Origin: Comamonas koreensis
GTDB taxonomy: Bacteria > Pseudomonadota > Gammaproteobacteria > Burkholderiales > Burkholderiaceae_C
Assembly (NCBI RefSeq): GCF_014076495.1
Contig: NZ_CP043575.1
Coordinates: forward strand, 4,092,001-4,156,000
Direction of reading: 5' to 3'
DNA length: 64,000 nucleotides
Shown: in pieces, positions 10,916-20,077 of the stretch
Position numbering within the stretch: position 1 is the stretch's first letter
How the letters are laid out: each line of letters begins with the position of its first letter
Notes under the pieces: generated by a model
Seen by the model: the letters and a program-made list of their open reading frames with translations, nothing else
Told to the model about the DNA's origin: nothing
Databases searched by the model: none
Made by a program: the position numbers and the translations under genes

Positions 10916-11656
10916 TCAAGCAGCTGCAGCAATAATTTTCAGAAAGTCCTGGGCCTTCAGCGAAGCGCCACCGATCAGCCCACCATCAATATCGGGCTGG
11001 GCGAGCAGTTGCTCGGCATTGCCCGCATTCATGCTGCCACCATACAGCACCGGCACCTTGGCAGCCTGCGTGCTGGCCGCTGCGAGTTGCGCGCGCAACA
11101 CAGCATGCACGGCTTGCGCCTGCTCGGGGCTGGCCGTCTTGCCCGTGCCAATGGCCCAGACCGGCTCATAGGCCACGACGATTTCCGTCACACAAGCACC
11201 CACCGCATGGATCACCGCCGCCAGTTGGCGCTTGACCACCGCTTCGGTCTGGCCAGCTTCGCGCTCAGCGAGCGTCTCGCCCACGCAGACAATCGGCGTG
11301 ATGCCAGCGGCCAAGGCCTTTTGCGCCTTGGTCGCCACCAGCGCATCGGTTTCGCCGTGGTACTGGCGGCGCTCGGAGTGGCCGACCAGCGCGTAGCGCA
11401 CCGCAAAGTCACGCAGCATCGGGGCCGAGACTTCACCAGTGTAGGCACCGCCATCGTGCGCCGACACATCCTGCGCGGCCAGCGCAATCGCCGAGCCTTG
11501 CAGCAAAGCCTGCACCTGGCCCACATAAACGGCAGGCACGGCCACCGCCACATCGCAGCCCGGTTGACCCAGGCCTTGCAGCAGCTCGGCCAGCAAGGCT
11601 TCATTGGCAGCCAGGCTGCCGTTCATCTTCCAGTTTCCAGCAATCAGTTTTTTCAC
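10916..11656 (-). CDS. tpiA: Triose-phosphate isomerase
   Basis: Glycolytic/gluconeogenic enzyme that interconverts dihydroxyacetone phosphate and glyceraldehyde 3-phosphate in the cytosol. The start is a GTG at 11656, read [12 protein letters not shown], which overlaps the stop of the upstream oxidoreductase as GTGA. Substrate/catalytic elements are present: Lys in GNWKMNG, the electrophilic His in VGHSERRQ, and the catalytic Glu in [11 protein letters not shown], plus the phosphate loop [10 protein letters not shown]. Length 246 residues is normal. Confidence 0.97.
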   Translation of the reverse strand: MKKLIAGNWKMNGSLAANEALLAELLQGLGQPGCDVAVAVPAVYVGQVQALLQGSAIALAAQDVSAHDGGAYTGEVSAPMLRDFAVRYALVGHSERRQYHGETDALVATKAQKALAAGITPIVCVGETLAEREAGQTEAVVKRQLAAVIHAVGACVTEIVVAYEPVWAIGTGKTASPEQAQAVHAVLRAQLAAASTQAAKVPVLYGGSMNAGNAEQLLAQPDIDGGLIGGASLKAQDFLKIIAAAA

Positions 11657-12657
11657 AATTGATCCCAGGTCAGCACGATCTTGCCGATATGTTGGTTGGA
11701 TTCCATCAGCGCATGGGCCTGGCTGGCGTGTGCGGCCGGGAATTGGCTGTGGATGATGGGACGCACCTTGCCCGCTGCCAGCAGTGGCCAGACCTTGGCC
11801 TGCAAAGCCTGGGCAATCGCCGCCTTGAAGGCCACCGGGCGCGGACGCAGGGTCGAGCCGGTGATCTGCAGACGGCGGCGCAGCACCAATCCGGCATTGA
11901 ACTCGGCCTTGATACCCCCTTGCACGGCAATGATGACCAGGCGGCCATCTTCGGCCAGCGCCTCGACCTCGCGGGCCACATAGTCGCCCGCCACCATGTC
12001 CAAAATCACATCCACACCCTTGCCAGCGGTGATGCGCGCCACTTCGGCGACAAAATCCTGGCTGCGGTAGTTGATGGCCTCGTCGGCACCCAAAGCCAGG
12101 CAAGCCTGGCATTTCTCATCGGAGCCTGCGGTCACGATCACCTTGGCACCAAAGGCCTTGGCCAGCTGGATCGCCGTCACACCAATGCCGCTGCTGCCGC
12201 CCTGGATCAACAAGGTCTCACCGGCTTGCAACGCACCCCGGTCAAACACATTGCTCCAGACCGTGAAGAAGGTCTCGGGCAGGCAAGCGGCCTCGACATC
12301 CGACAAGCCCTCGGGCACCGGCAGACACTGGGCCACGGGAGCCACGCAGTACTCGGCATAGCCACCACCGGCCACCAGCGCGCACACGCGGTCACCCAGC
12401 TTGAGACCTTGCTCGGCCATGGCCGCCGTGTCTCCCGCCACCACCACACCGGCCACTTCCAGACCCGGCAGGTCCGAAGCACCCGGGGGCGGCGCGTAAT
12501 GGCCCTTGCGCTGGACCACATCGGGGCGGTTTACACCACTGGCGACCACGCGAATGCACAACTCACCCTGCCCCGCCTGCGGCACAGGACGCTCTCCCAG
12601 CTTCAATACCTGCGGATCACCAAAGGCGGTGATCTCGACTGCACGCATCTTGTCCAC
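11653..12657 (-). CDS. NAD(P)H-quinone oxidoreductase, zinc-free MDR (PIG3-like)
   Basis: Medium-chain dehydrogenase/reductase of the quinone-oxidoreductase branch, probably reducing quinones or enones with NADPH. Residues after the start read [23 protein letters not shown]. The nucleotide-binding stretch is [31 protein letters not shown], and [21 protein letters not shown] is typical of this branch; zinc-ligand cysteines are absent. I favour the GTG at 12657 because GAGGA lies seven bases before it; an ATG nine bases later is also possible. It ends inside the tpiA start codon, so the two are coupled. Confidence 0.88.
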   Translation of the reverse strand: MDKMRAVEITAFGDPQVLKLGERPVPQAGQGELCIRVVASGVNRPDVVQRKGHYAPPPGASDLPGLEVAGVVVAGDTAAMAEQGLKLGDRVCALVAGGGYAEYCVAPVAQCLPVPEGLSDVEAACLPETFFTVWSNVFDRGALQAGETLLIQGGSSGIGVTAIQLAKAFGAKVIVTAGSDEKCQACLALGADEAINYRSQDFVAEVARITAGKGVDVILDMVAGDYVAREVEALAEDGRLVIIAVQGGIKAEFNAGLVLRRRLQITGSTLRPRPVAFKAAIAQALQAKVWPLLAAGKVRPIIHSQFPAAHASQAHALMESNQHIGKIVLTWDQL

Positions 12658-12702
12658 GCTTGTTTCCTCAGCCAATCACAATCGGCACACGCTTTTCAAC
12701 AG

Positions 12703-12736
12703 AAAAACGCACCCAGCGCCAGGCGCATGGGTGCGT
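12703..12736 (-). terminator. Rho-independent terminator after pnp
   Basis: Perfect 9-bp stem ACGCACCCA/TGGGTGCGT with a GC-rich inner loop; on the minus strand it is followed by TTTTT. It begins 12 bases past the pnp stop codon and separates pnp from the downstream oxidoreductase. Confidence 0.88.
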
Positions 12737-12747
12737 CACACAGCAAA

Positions 12748-15000
12748 TTATTGCTGTTGTTGTTGCTGCTGGTCAGCATCACCGTCCACGCGCGGCTCGC
12801 GTGGTTCGCGGTGCTGGCGGGGAGCGCGATCACCACGGTCGCCGCGGTCACCACGATCGCCGCGTGGTTCACGCGATTCGCGTGGCTCACGCTCGGCCAT
12901 GCCGGCTGGACGGTCCAGCAGCGCCTTCATCGACAGCTTGACACGGCCCTTTTCATCCGTCTCCAGCACCTTGACCTTGACGACCTGGCCTTCGCTCAGG
13001 TAGTCGGTCACCTTTTCCACGCGCTCGTGGGCGATCTGGCTGATGTGCAGCAGACCGTCCTTGCCGGGCAGCAGGTTCACCAGGGCACCGAATTCCAGGA
13101 TCTTGACGATCGGGCCTTCGTAGATCTTGCCGATTTCGACTTCGGCGGTGATCTCTTCGATGCGGCGCTTGGCTTCGTCCGCCTTGGCGCCATCGGTGGC
13201 GGCGATGGTGATGGTGCCATCTTCCTCGATGTTGATCTGGGTGCCGGTCTCTTCGGTCAGCGCACGGATGGTGGCGCCACCCTTGCCGATCACGTCACGG
13301 ATCTTCTCGGGGTTGATCTTCATCGTGTAGAGCTTGGGCGCGAACGACGAGACTTCGGCCTTGGCTTCGCCCATCGCTTCTTGCATCTTGCCCAGGATGT
13401 GCATGCGCGCTTCCTTGGCTTGCGCCAGCGCCACTTGCATGATTTCCTTGGTGATGCCCTGGATCTTGATGTCCATCTGCAGCGCGGTGATACCGTTGGT
13501 GGTACCGGCTACCTTGAAGTCCATGTCACCCAGATGATCTTCGTCACCCAGGATGTCGGTCAGCACGGCAAACTTGTTGTCTTCCTTGATCAGACCCATG
13601 GCGATACCGGCCACGTGGGCCTTCATCGGCACGCCGGCGTCCATCATCGACAGGCAGCCGCCGCAGACCGAAGCCATCGACGAGGAACCGTTCGATTCGG
13701 TGATCTCCGACACCACACGGATGGTGTAGGGGAACTCTTCCTTCGAAGGCAGGCAAGCGGCCAGAGCGCGCTTGGCCAGACGGCCGTGGCCGATTTCGCG
13801 GCGCTTGGTCGAGCCCATGCGGCCCACTTCGCCGGTGGCAAAGGGAGGCATGTTGTAGTGGAACAGGAAGCGGTCTTCAAACTCGCCAGCCAGCGCGTCG
13901 ATGCGCTGTGCATCACGCTCGGTGCCCAGGGTGGAGATCACCAGCGCCTGGGTTTCACCACGGGTGAACAGGGCCGAGCCGTGGGTGCGGGGCAGCACGG
14001 ACGAACGGATCTCGATAGGACGCACGGTGCGGGTGTCGCGGCCGTCGATACGGGGCTCACCGGCCAGAATCTGCGAGCGCACGATGCGCGCTTCGATGTC
14101 AAACAGCATGCCATCGACCTTGACGCCGTCAAAGGCCACGCCTTGCTCGGCAAGACCGGCCTTCACAGCAGCGTATGCCTGGCGGCAGGCCAGCGTACGG
14201 GCTTGCTTGTTGCGCAGTTGGTATGCATCGCGCAGGGCGGCATCGCCCAGCTCGCCGACCTTGGCGATCAGCGCTTCATCCTTGGCAGGCGCGGCCCAGT
14301 CCCATGCGGGCTTGCCCGCTTCGCGCACCAGCTCGTGGATGGCGTTGATCGCGACCTGGCCTTGCTCGTGGCCATAGACCACAGCACCCAGCATCACTTC
14401 TTCAGGCAGTTGTTGGGCTTCGGATTCAACCATCAGCACAGCAGCTTCGGTGCCCGCCACCACCAGATCCATCAGCGAATCCTTGCGCTGGGTCTGGCCG
14501 GGGTTGAGCACGTATTCGCCGTTGATGTAACCCACGCGGGCAGCACCGATAGGGCCGTTGAAAGGAATGCCCGAGATGGACAGTGCAGCGGAGACAGCGA
14601 TCATCGCAGCGATGTCGGCATCCACTTCAGGGTTCAGCGAGATGGTGTGGATGACCACATGCACGTCGTTGTAGAAACCTTCGGGGAACAGCGGACGGAT
14701 CGGGCGGTCGATCAGGCGGCTGGTCAGCGTCTCGAGCTCGCTGGGCTTGGCTTCGCGCTTGAAGAAGCTGCCGGGGATCTTGCCCGCAGCGTAGGTCTTC
14801 TCGATGTAGTCAACGGTCAGCGGGAAAAAGTCCTGACCGGCCTTGGCGATCTTGGAGCCCACGACCGTCGCCAGCACCACGGTGTCGTCGATGTTGACCA
14901 GCACCGCGCCGGAAGCCTGGCGGGCGATTTCACCGGTTTCCATCGTGACCGTGTGTTGGCCCCACTGGAAAGTCTTGGTGACTTTGTTGAATATGGACAT
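12748..15000 (-). CDS. pnp: Polyribonucleotide nucleotidyltransferase (PNPase)
   Basis: 3'-5' phosphorolytic exoribonuclease of the RNA degradosome. The 750-residue protein shows two RNase PH-like cores (motifs [28 protein letters not shown], recognised as [15 protein letters not shown], and the second-core [20 protein letters not shown] region), then a KH domain ([19 protein letters not shown]) and an S1 domain ([27 protein letters not shown] region). The last ~55 residues are unusual: Arg/Asp/Pro-rich with tandem RGD units and a run of seven glutamines. It is downstream of rpsO behind a terminator hairpin, the classic order. Confidence 0.97.
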   Translation of the reverse strand: MSIFNKVTKTFQWGQHTVTMETGEIARQASGAVLVNIDDTVVLATVVGSKIAKAGQDFFPLTVDYIEKTYAAGKIPGSFFKREAKPSELETLTSRLIDRPIRPLFPEGFYNDVHVVIHTISLNPEVDADIAAMIAVSAALSISGIPFNGPIGAARVGYINGEYVLNPGQTQRKDSLMDLVVAGTEAAVLMVESEAQQLPEEVMLGAVVYGHEQGQVAINAIHELVREAGKPAWDWAAPAKDEALIAKVGELGDAALRDAYQLRNKQARTLACRQAYAAVKAGLAEQGVAFDGVKVDGMLFDIEARIVRSQILAGEPRIDGRDTRTVRPIEIRSSVLPRTHGSALFTRGETQALVISTLGTERDAQRIDALAGEFEDRFLFHYNMPPFATGEVGRMGSTKRREIGHGRLAKRALAACLPSKEEFPYTIRVVSEITESNGSSSMASVCGGCLSMMDAGVPMKAHVAGIAMGLIKEDNKFAVLTDILGDEDHLGDMDFKVAGTTNGITALQMDIKIQGITKEIMQVALAQAKEARMHILGKMQEAMGEAKAEVSSFAPKLYTMKINPEKIRDVIGKGGATIRALTEETGTQINIEEDGTITIAATDGAKADEAKRRIEEITAEVEIGKIYEGPIVKILEFGALVNLLPGKDGLLHISQIAHERVEKVTDYLSEGQVVKVKVLETDEKGRVKLSMKALLDRPAGMAEREPRESREPRGDRGDRGDRGDRAPRQHREPREPRVDGDADQQQQQQQ

Positions 15001-15156
15001 AGATTGCTCCTGGTTAAACAGCCAAAAACCTGTCGGTTCTCGGCAGGAGCCGGCATTCAGAACACGATGCCATTCCAGGGAGGTTGAAGGCCTGGAACCC
15101 GGGGTTCAGCCCCCTTGGAATGACACAGCTTCGCTCTGTTTGCGCGGCGTTGAAGT

Positions 15157-15191
15157 AAAAAACGCCTGAGCTAGCGGACTAACTCAGGCGT
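15157..15191 (-). terminator. Terminator hairpin between rpsO and pnp
   Basis: Perfect 9-bp inverted repeat ACGCCTGAG/CTCAGGCGT with a 12-base loop; on the minus strand it is followed by TTTTTT. It sits 19 bases after the rpsO stop. In E. coli a similar hairpin lets part of the transcripts read into pnp; the same is likely here but is inference. Confidence 0.88.
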
Positions 15192-15209
15192 CTCCATCTC
15201 ACCCTGGGC

Positions 15210-15476
15210 TTACTTACGCAGGCCCAGCTTAGCGATCAGTGCAGTGTAACGGTCAGCGTCCTTGGACTTGAGGTAGTCCAACAGCTTACGACGACGGCTC
15301 ACCATGCGCAGCAGGCCGCGACGACCGTGGTGGTCCTTGGCGTGCGTCTTGAAGTGAGGGGTCAGTTCGTTGATGCGGGCGGTCAGCAGAGCCACTTGGA
15401 CTTCTGGGCTGCCCGTATCGGTAGCGGAACGTGCGTTGGCCTTTACAACTTCGGCCTTGATAGATGCGGCGATCAT
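15210..15476 (-). CDS. rpsO: 30S ribosomal protein S15
   Basis: Small-subunit protein that binds 16S rRNA helices 20-22. The 88-residue product has the conserved [36 protein letters not shown] region ([15 protein letters not shown] and [11 protein letters not shown] recognised) and ends [12 protein letters not shown]. Length is exactly typical. Transcription probably starts at the upstream TATAAT on the minus strand. Confidence 0.98.
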   Translation of the reverse strand: MIAASIKAEVVKANARSATDTGSPEVQVALLTARINELTPHFKTHAKDHHGRRGLLRMVSRRRKLLDYLKSKDADRYTALIAKLGLRK

Positions 15477-15580
15477 GTGTTTTCCTTATAAGGAACACCG
15501 GCTTGCGCTGGCATTCTGGTTACTTGCGCCGCAGCCGGAAAAGCTTGCGACGTGCGTCTTGCACCATGCAAAACCCTGCA

Positions 15581-15586
15581 ATTATA
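15581..15586 (-). promoter_or_regulatory. Putative -10 box of the rpsO promoter
   Basis: The minus strand carries a perfect TATAAT 105 bases before the rpsO ATG, preceded by TTGGG. I see no clear -35 hexamer at 16-18 bases, so the assignment rests on the -10 match and position only. Confidence 0.45.
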
Positions 15587-15608
15587 CCCAATAACTAGTT
15601 TTCAGTTT

Positions 15609-15938
15609 TCAGGCCCAAAACCGCACCAAAGCCGATGCCGCCGCGCCCAGCACCACCACCAGCAAAAACGGCGCGCGCAGCGCCAGCGCGATGATGGCCA
15701 CGGCCATCGCCGCCAGGCGCGCATCGAGCACCAGTTGCTGGCCGCTGACAAGGGTGTTCATGGCGGTCAGCGCCGCCAGCAGCGCAATCGTCAGCGCACC
15801 AGCCACCCGGGCCATGCGCGGGTGGCGCAGCCAGTGCGCGGGCACGCCGTAGCCCAGCAGCTTGGTGCCATAGGTCACGGCGCTGGCCAGCAGCAACCAG
15901 ATCCACCAGTGGTTGCCCACGTCTGCCATCGCGTTCAT
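15609..15938 (-). CDS. azlD: AzlD-family branched-chain amino-acid export subunit
   Basis: Small membrane partner of AzlC. The 109-residue product (start ATG 15938, MNAMADVGNHWWIW) has four hydrophobic segments and the family feature AVTYGTKLLGYGVP near the N-terminus. Its ATG overlaps the azlC stop as ATGA. In the family the pair exports branched-chain amino acids or analogues such as azaleucine; the true substrate here is not known. Confidence 0.85.
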   Translation of the reverse strand: MNAMADVGNHWWIWLLLASAVTYGTKLLGYGVPAHWLRHPRMARVAGALTIALLAALTAMNTLVSGQQLVLDARLAAMAVAIIALALRAPFLLVVVLGAAASALVRFWA

Positions 15939-16657
15939 CGTGCGGCCTCCTGCGCGCTCGCGCCCTGCCCGGCCGGGCCGCTGCTGCGCGAGCCGTAACC
16001 CCAGGCGCCCCCCACCACCGCCGCAATCAAGATAGGCACGCCCGGCGCCACCCAGGGCACCGCCAGCATCGCAATGCTGGCAGCGACCACCGCCAGCGCG
16101 ATGGGCTCCTTGTGCGTCAGGCGCGGCCACAGCAGGCCCATAAAGGCGGCCACCGCTGCGCCGTCCAGGCCCCAGCGCCCGGGGTCGCCCAGGGCATTGC
16201 CCAGCAAGGCGCCCGCAGCGGTGAACAGGTTCCACAGCAGGTAGACGCCCAGGCCTGCAGTCCAAAAGCCCCGTTTTTGCTCGTCCTTGTCCGCCTGCCC
16301 CAGCGCGGTGGCGGCCGATTCATCAATCGTCAGCTGCGCCGACAGCAGGCGTGCCAGGCCGCGCGGGCCGAGCAAGGCGGCCATCTGCATGCCGTAGACC
16401 GCATTGCGCACGCCCAGCAGGCTGGCTGCGCCCAGGGCCGCCGCACCGGCACCGCCACCGGCGACCACGCCGACAAACGCAAACTGCGAGCCGCCGGTAA
16501 ACATCAGCAAGCTCAAGGCGCAGGTCTGCCAGACCGTCAGGCCTGCTGCCACGCCCAGCGCGCCAAAAGAGATGCCGTACAAACCGGTGGCAATGCTGAT
16601 CGACACGCCCATGCGCACGGCGGGCGAGGACCAGAGCCCTGAACTGTTAGAAGCCAT
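15935..16657 (-). CDS. azlC: AzlC-family branched-chain amino-acid exporter
   Basis: Main subunit of an AzlCD/YgaZH-type exporter. The 240-residue protein starts at ATG 16657 (MASNSSGLWSSPAVRMG). It has an N-terminal helix with GISFGALGVAAGLTVWQTCALSLLMFTGGSQFA (GGSQFAFVGV is the family hallmark) and six to seven further membrane segments. An Asp-rich loop (LTIDESAATAL) follows. Overlap with azlD indicates one operon. Confidence 0.88.
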   Translation of the reverse strand: MASNSSGLWSSPAVRMGVSISIATGLYGISFGALGVAAGLTVWQTCALSLLMFTGGSQFAFVGVVAGGGAGAAALGAASLLGVRNAVYGMQMAALLGPRGLARLLSAQLTIDESAATALGQADKDEQKRGFWTAGLGVYLLWNLFTAAGALLGNALGDPGRWGLDGAAVAAFMGLLWPRLTHKEPIALAVVAASIAMLAVPWVAPGVPILIAAVVGGAWGYGSRSSGPAGQGASAQEAAR

Positions 16658-16735
16658 GGGCGGCGATTGTAGAGGGTGTTGCACCTGGGCGCAGGCCGCT
16701 GCATGTCTTTGGGGCGCCAGGGGCTGCTTGGGCGC

Positions 16736-16771
16736 AAAAAAGCCCGCAGGACCAGGGGCCTTGCGGGCTTT
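16736..16771 (-). terminator. Rho-independent terminator of the amidohydrolase-MFS-GAF operon
   Basis: Stem GCCCGCA/TGCGGGC, extended by GG/CC, followed on the minus strand by TTTTTT. It lies 20 bases after the GAF gene and is the clear 3' end of that operon. Confidence 0.88.
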
Positions 16772-16791
16772 GGTGACACCAAGCCAGACGC

Positions 16792-17328
16792 TCAGACGCT
16801 TTGCAGACTGGCGCTGTCAATGCCGCGCGCAGCTTCCCGCGCGGTCTCGCGGGCCGAGGCCAGCGCCGGCACGCAGACACCGGCCACCAGGTGGATCAGC
16901 GCCTCGGGCACGGCGTTGTAGGCGCCGCGCGGGCCCAGGATATTGATGGAGCCCAGCACCTCCCCGCCATACCAGACGGGAATATTCAGCACCGCATGCA
17001 GGCCTCGGGCGACCAGGTCCTCGGCTTCGGAGAATACGGTGCGGATGTCGGCCTCATCCCGCCCGATATAGGGCAGGCCCTGGTCCAGCACCCGGCCCGA
17101 CCAGGGGCCCTTGCCGGTGGCCTTGAAGCCGCCCAGCGGGCTGATGTCCTCGTTGGACGAGTAGATGCGGCGCATCAGCTTTTCCTGCTGCAGGTAGACC
17201 AGGCCGGTCAGCAGGCCATAGCCAAACAGCTGCTGGCAGGCCTCGGCAATCGCGGCCCAGTGGCGCTCGGCATCGCTGCTTTGACCCAGGGTGTGGGCCA
17301 GGCGGCCCAGGACATGGGTGGTGCTCAT
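16792..17328 (-). CDS. GAF domain protein
   Basis: A 178-residue soluble protein made almost entirely of one GAF domain (residues ~15-160; GYGLLTGLVYLQQEKLMRRIYSS, GPWSGRVLDQGLPYIG, VLNIPVWYGGEVLGSINILG are the usual strands and helices). No output domain is attached. Its ATG overlaps the stop of the MFS gene (ATGA), so it belongs to the amidohydrolase-transporter operon and may sense or bind the same compound. The role is inferred from position only. Confidence 0.8.
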   Translation of the reverse strand: MSTTHVLGRLAHTLGQSSDAERHWAAIAEACQQLFGYGLLTGLVYLQQEKLMRRIYSSNEDISPLGGFKATGKGPWSGRVLDQGLPYIGRDEADIRTVFSEAEDLVARGLHAVLNIPVWYGGEVLGSINILGPRGAYNAVPEALIHLVAGVCVPALASARETAREAARGIDSASLQSV

Positions 17329-18683
17329 TGCTGAATCCCTTCCAGGGACACGCCATGCGTGTTCTTGCCGAACAGCAAGATGCCCATGCCGCCGACAAAC
17401 AGCACGCCCGTCATCAGCGCAAACACGCCGCCAAAGCCCAGCACCGGGTAGGCCGCTCCCACGATGGTGGGTGAGGCGATCGAGCCGATACGCGCCAGCG
17501 CCGAGGCCGTTCCCATGCCGGTGGCACGGATCGAGGTCGGGTAGATTTCCGAGGTGTAGGTGTACTGGCCGGCAATCACGCCATTCATGCCAAAGGACAG
17601 CAGCATGCTCAGCAGGATGATCTCCTGGTCCGCACCGGCAAAGGCCAGGCCCAGCGCGGCCAGGCAGGACACCAGCATATAGGCCAGGATGGTGTACTTG
17701 CGGCCGATCTTGTCGTTCAGGTAGGCGGCCGAGTAGTAGCCGGGGATCTGCGCCAGATAGATCAGGATGGTGAAGGAGAAGCTCTTGGTCACCGCAAAGC
17801 CGCGCGCCACCAACAGGCTCGGAATCCAGACCAGGAAGGCGTAGTAGCAGAACATCACCGTGATCCAGAACACCCAGACCACCAAGGTGGTTTGCAGGTA
17901 CTGGGGCTTGACCAAGGTAGCCAGCTTGGCCCAGGCGCCTTGCACGGCGGAATCGGCAGCCTTGGCAGCCAGGCTCATCTTCACCGGCTCGGGCAGCGGC
18001 TTGCCACTGCTGCGCTTGACCTGCTCTTCAATGGCGGTACAGATGCGGCTGGCCTCGTCATGGCGGCCCATCTCTTCGAGCCAGCGGGGCGACTCGAACA
18101 GCGCGCGGCGCATCCACAGCAGGAACACCACCGGCACCGAGGCGATGACCATGATCCAGCGCCAGCCGTCGTCGCTCATCGGCACGATGAAATACCCCAG
18201 CAGCGCCGACATCACAAAACCAAAGGAAAAAAAGCCCGCCAGCGCACCGGTGAAGCGGCCCCGGTAGCGGCTGCTGACAAACTCGGCCAGGTAAGGCGCG
18301 ACGATCGCCCCCTCCGCGCCCATGCCCACACCGGCAATCATGCGCAGGATGTAGAACTCATGGAAGTTGGTGGCAAAGGCATTGATGAAGGTGGCCACGC
18401 AAAACAGCACCAGCGCCCACATCATCACGACCTTGCGGCCAAAGCGGTCGCCCAGCATGCCCGACAGCAGCGCGCCCACCAGGAAGCCGACATAGGTGCT
18501 GCTGGCAATCCAGCCTGTCTGAATGCCGGTCAAACCCCATTGTTCGCGCAGCGAAGGCAGGATGAAGGCGATGATGCCCGCATCCAGCGCCTCAAAGGCC
18601 AAGCCCAGGCCGCCAATGATGAGCAAGGTGAAATGGAAGCGGCTGAAAGGCAGCCGCTCCAGACGTTCGGAAGCGTTATACAT
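17325..18683 (-). CDS. MFS transporter, sugar-porter/aromatic-acid-type symporter
   Basis: Twelve-helix inner-membrane importer. The start ATG at 18683 (MYNASERLERLPFSRFH) follows a GCGAG stretch; a TTG 18 bases upstream is an alternative. Family motifs are present in loop 2-3 (GMLGDRFGRKVVMMW), in helix 4-5 (RMIAGVGMGAEGAIVAPYLAEF) and the matching loop 8-9 (YLNDKIGRKYTILAY). These resemble the NiaP/organic-acid group of porters. It lies between an amidohydrolase and a GAF gene, so it probably brings in the amidohydrolase substrate. Confidence 0.85.
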   Translation of the reverse strand: MYNASERLERLPFSRFHFTLLIIGGLGLAFEALDAGIIAFILPSLREQWGLTGIQTGWIASSTYVGFLVGALLSGMLGDRFGRKVVMMWALVLFCVATFINAFATNFHEFYILRMIAGVGMGAEGAIVAPYLAEFVSSRYRGRFTGALAGFFSFGFVMSALLGYFIVPMSDDGWRWIMVIASVPVVFLLWMRRALFESPRWLEEMGRHDEASRICTAIEEQVKRSSGKPLPEPVKMSLAAKAADSAVQGAWAKLATLVKPQYLQTTLVVWVFWITVMFCYYAFLVWIPSLLVARGFAVTKSFSFTILIYLAQIPGYYSAAYLNDKIGRKYTILAYMLVSCLAALGLAFAGADQEIILLSMLLSFGMNGVIAGQYTYTSEIYPTSIRATGMGTASALARIGSIASPTIVGAAYPVLGFGGVFALMTGVLFVGGMGILLFGKNTHGVSLEGIQQ

Positions 18684-18707
18684 ATAGTTGTTCTCGCTCA
18701 AAGCCCA

Positions 18708-19940
18708 TCAGCAGGCGTTCTTGTGGATGAAGCCGTCGCGCATGATCAGCTTGATCGCCGCGTCATGCTGGGTCAGCACCGAGACATCTTCCAGCGGGTT
18801 GCCGTCGACCAGCAGCAAGTCCGCATAGGCACTCTCCACCACTTCGCCCAGCAGGCCTTCGTGGTTCAGGATCTCGGCGCCGATCAGGGTGGCTTGTTGC
18901 ACCACCTTGGCGTGGCCCAGCACCTTGGCGCGCAGCACCAGCTCGTCCGATTGCATGTAGTGCGTCTCGCCCAGCAAGTCGCTGCCAAAACCCATCTTCA
19001 CGCCCGCGGCGTCCAGCACTTCCAGCGCCTTGAGGCCGTTGGTGCGCACCTTGGCAATCTTTTGCACCGATTCGTCGGGCAGACCGTACTTGGCGCCGTC
19101 GTTGGCCAGGCCTTCGTAGGTGATCAGGGTCGGCACCATGTAGGCACCCTTTTCCTGCATCAGCTTGGCGGTGGGTGCATCGACCAGATTGCCGTGCTCG
19201 ATGGTGCGTACCCCGCACTCGATGGCACGGGTAATGGCCTGGGGCGTATACGCATGGGCCATCACATAGGTGTTCGCATTGTGGGCCTCTTCCACAATGG
19301 CGGTCAGCTCCGAGACCGAAAAGCCCAGATTGTTGATCGGATCGTTGGGCGAGGCCACGCCGCCCGAGGCCATCACCTTGATCTGGGTGGCGCCCTTCAG
19401 AATCTCTTCGCGCACCGCCAGGCGGCAGGCATCGACGCCATCGACCACCTTGCCGATATTGCCGATCTTGTAGGCGCAGGAGCAGGGGTCGAGCGTGTCA
19501 TTGCGCGCCCGGAAATCGCCATGGCCGCCAGTTTGCGACAGCGCCTTGCCAGCGCAGAACAAGCGCGGGCCAGCCACCTGGCGCGTACGCACCCCTTCGG
19601 CCAGCGCCCAGTCGGCACCGCCGGCATCGCGCACCGAGGTAAAGCCCCGGTCGATCATGCCCTTCATGATGGGCAGCGCGCGCAGCAGCGCCAGCGCATT
19701 GGGCAGATTGGCAACCGCACCCAGGTTGAAGCCCGAGGCCATCACGTGCACATGGCAGTCGATCAGGCCGGGCATCAAGGTCATCCCCTTGGCATCGATG
19801 ACGGTGGCGTCCGCCACCTCGAAGTCTTCGGCACTGATCTTTTCGATCAGACCGTTGCGCACCAAAATGGTATGAGTAGAAGTCAATACGAGATTCCGGG
19901 TGTCCAGAATCTTGGCATTGCGGATCAGGGTGGATTGCAT
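18708..19940 (-). CDS. Metal-dependent amidohydrolase (imidazolonepropionase/prolidase-like)
   Basis: Probable cytosolic hydrolase of an amide or peptide-like bond. The 410-residue sequence has the TIM-barrel metal signature GLIDCHVHV after a short beta-sandwich start, a carbamylated-lysine candidate in QIKVMASGGV, metal-ligand histidines in VMAHAYTP and TIEHGNLVD, and the last Asp in GFGSDLLGETH. The closest family I recognise is the Xaa-Pro-dipeptidase/ochratoxinase group of amidohydrolases; no signal peptide is seen. It is the first gene of a three-gene operon and divergent from a LysR gene that probably controls it. The substrate is unknown. Confidence 0.85.
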   Translation of the reverse strand: MQSTLIRNAKILDTRNLVLTSTHTILVRNGLIEKISAEDFEVADATVIDAKGMTLMPGLIDCHVHVMASGFNLGAVANLPNALALLRALPIMKGMIDRGFTSVRDAGGADWALAEGVRTRQVAGPRLFCAGKALSQTGGHGDFRARNDTLDPCSCAYKIGNIGKVVDGVDACRLAVREEILKGATQIKVMASGGVASPNDPINNLGFSVSELTAIVEEAHNANTYVMAHAYTPQAITRAIECGVRTIEHGNLVDAPTAKLMQEKGAYMVPTLITYEGLANDGAKYGLPDESVQKIAKVRTNGLKALEVLDAAGVKMGFGSDLLGETHYMQSDELVLRAKVLGHAKVVQQATLIGAEILNHEGLLGEVVESAYADLLLVDGNPLEDVSVLTQHDAAIKLIMRDGFIHKNAC

Positions 19941-20000
19941 AATCGGTTGTGGCGTTCACAGCGCCATGGTTGCCTCTAATGCCCCGAACTCTAGCCAAGC

Positions 20001-20033
20001 TGCAACAATATGTGGCAATGACATGACGTCATG
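20001..20033. promoter_or_regulatory. Putative LysR operator between amidohydrolase and its regulator
   Basis: The 137-base divergent intergenic region holds TGCAACAATATGTGGCA, which fits the LysR T-N11-A dyad (TGC...GCA), and next to it a perfect 12-bp palindrome CATGACGTCATG at 20022-20033. Both are plausible operator elements; binding is inference. Confidence 0.4.
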
Positions 20034-20077
20034 CATCTGCCAATTCTTCCTACCATCATGAGTGGAGCTCATACCCC

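Noticed and set aside
12770..12900. Short tandem repeat resembling an array
   Set aside because: The repeats are the coding sequence for the RGD/REP tail of PNPase, with 9-base units and no spacers; not a CRISPR.
11659..15087. Plus-strand frame of 1142 codons opposite the oxidoreductase and pnp genes
   Set aside because: Antisense shadow of conserved genes in high-GC DNA; composition (His, Gln, Arg, Asp) is typical of such shadows and it crosses a terminator.
17892..19979. Plus-strand frame of 695 codons opposite the MFS and amidohydrolase genes
   Set aside because: Same antisense effect; the minus-strand genes carry full family motifs and proper overlaps.
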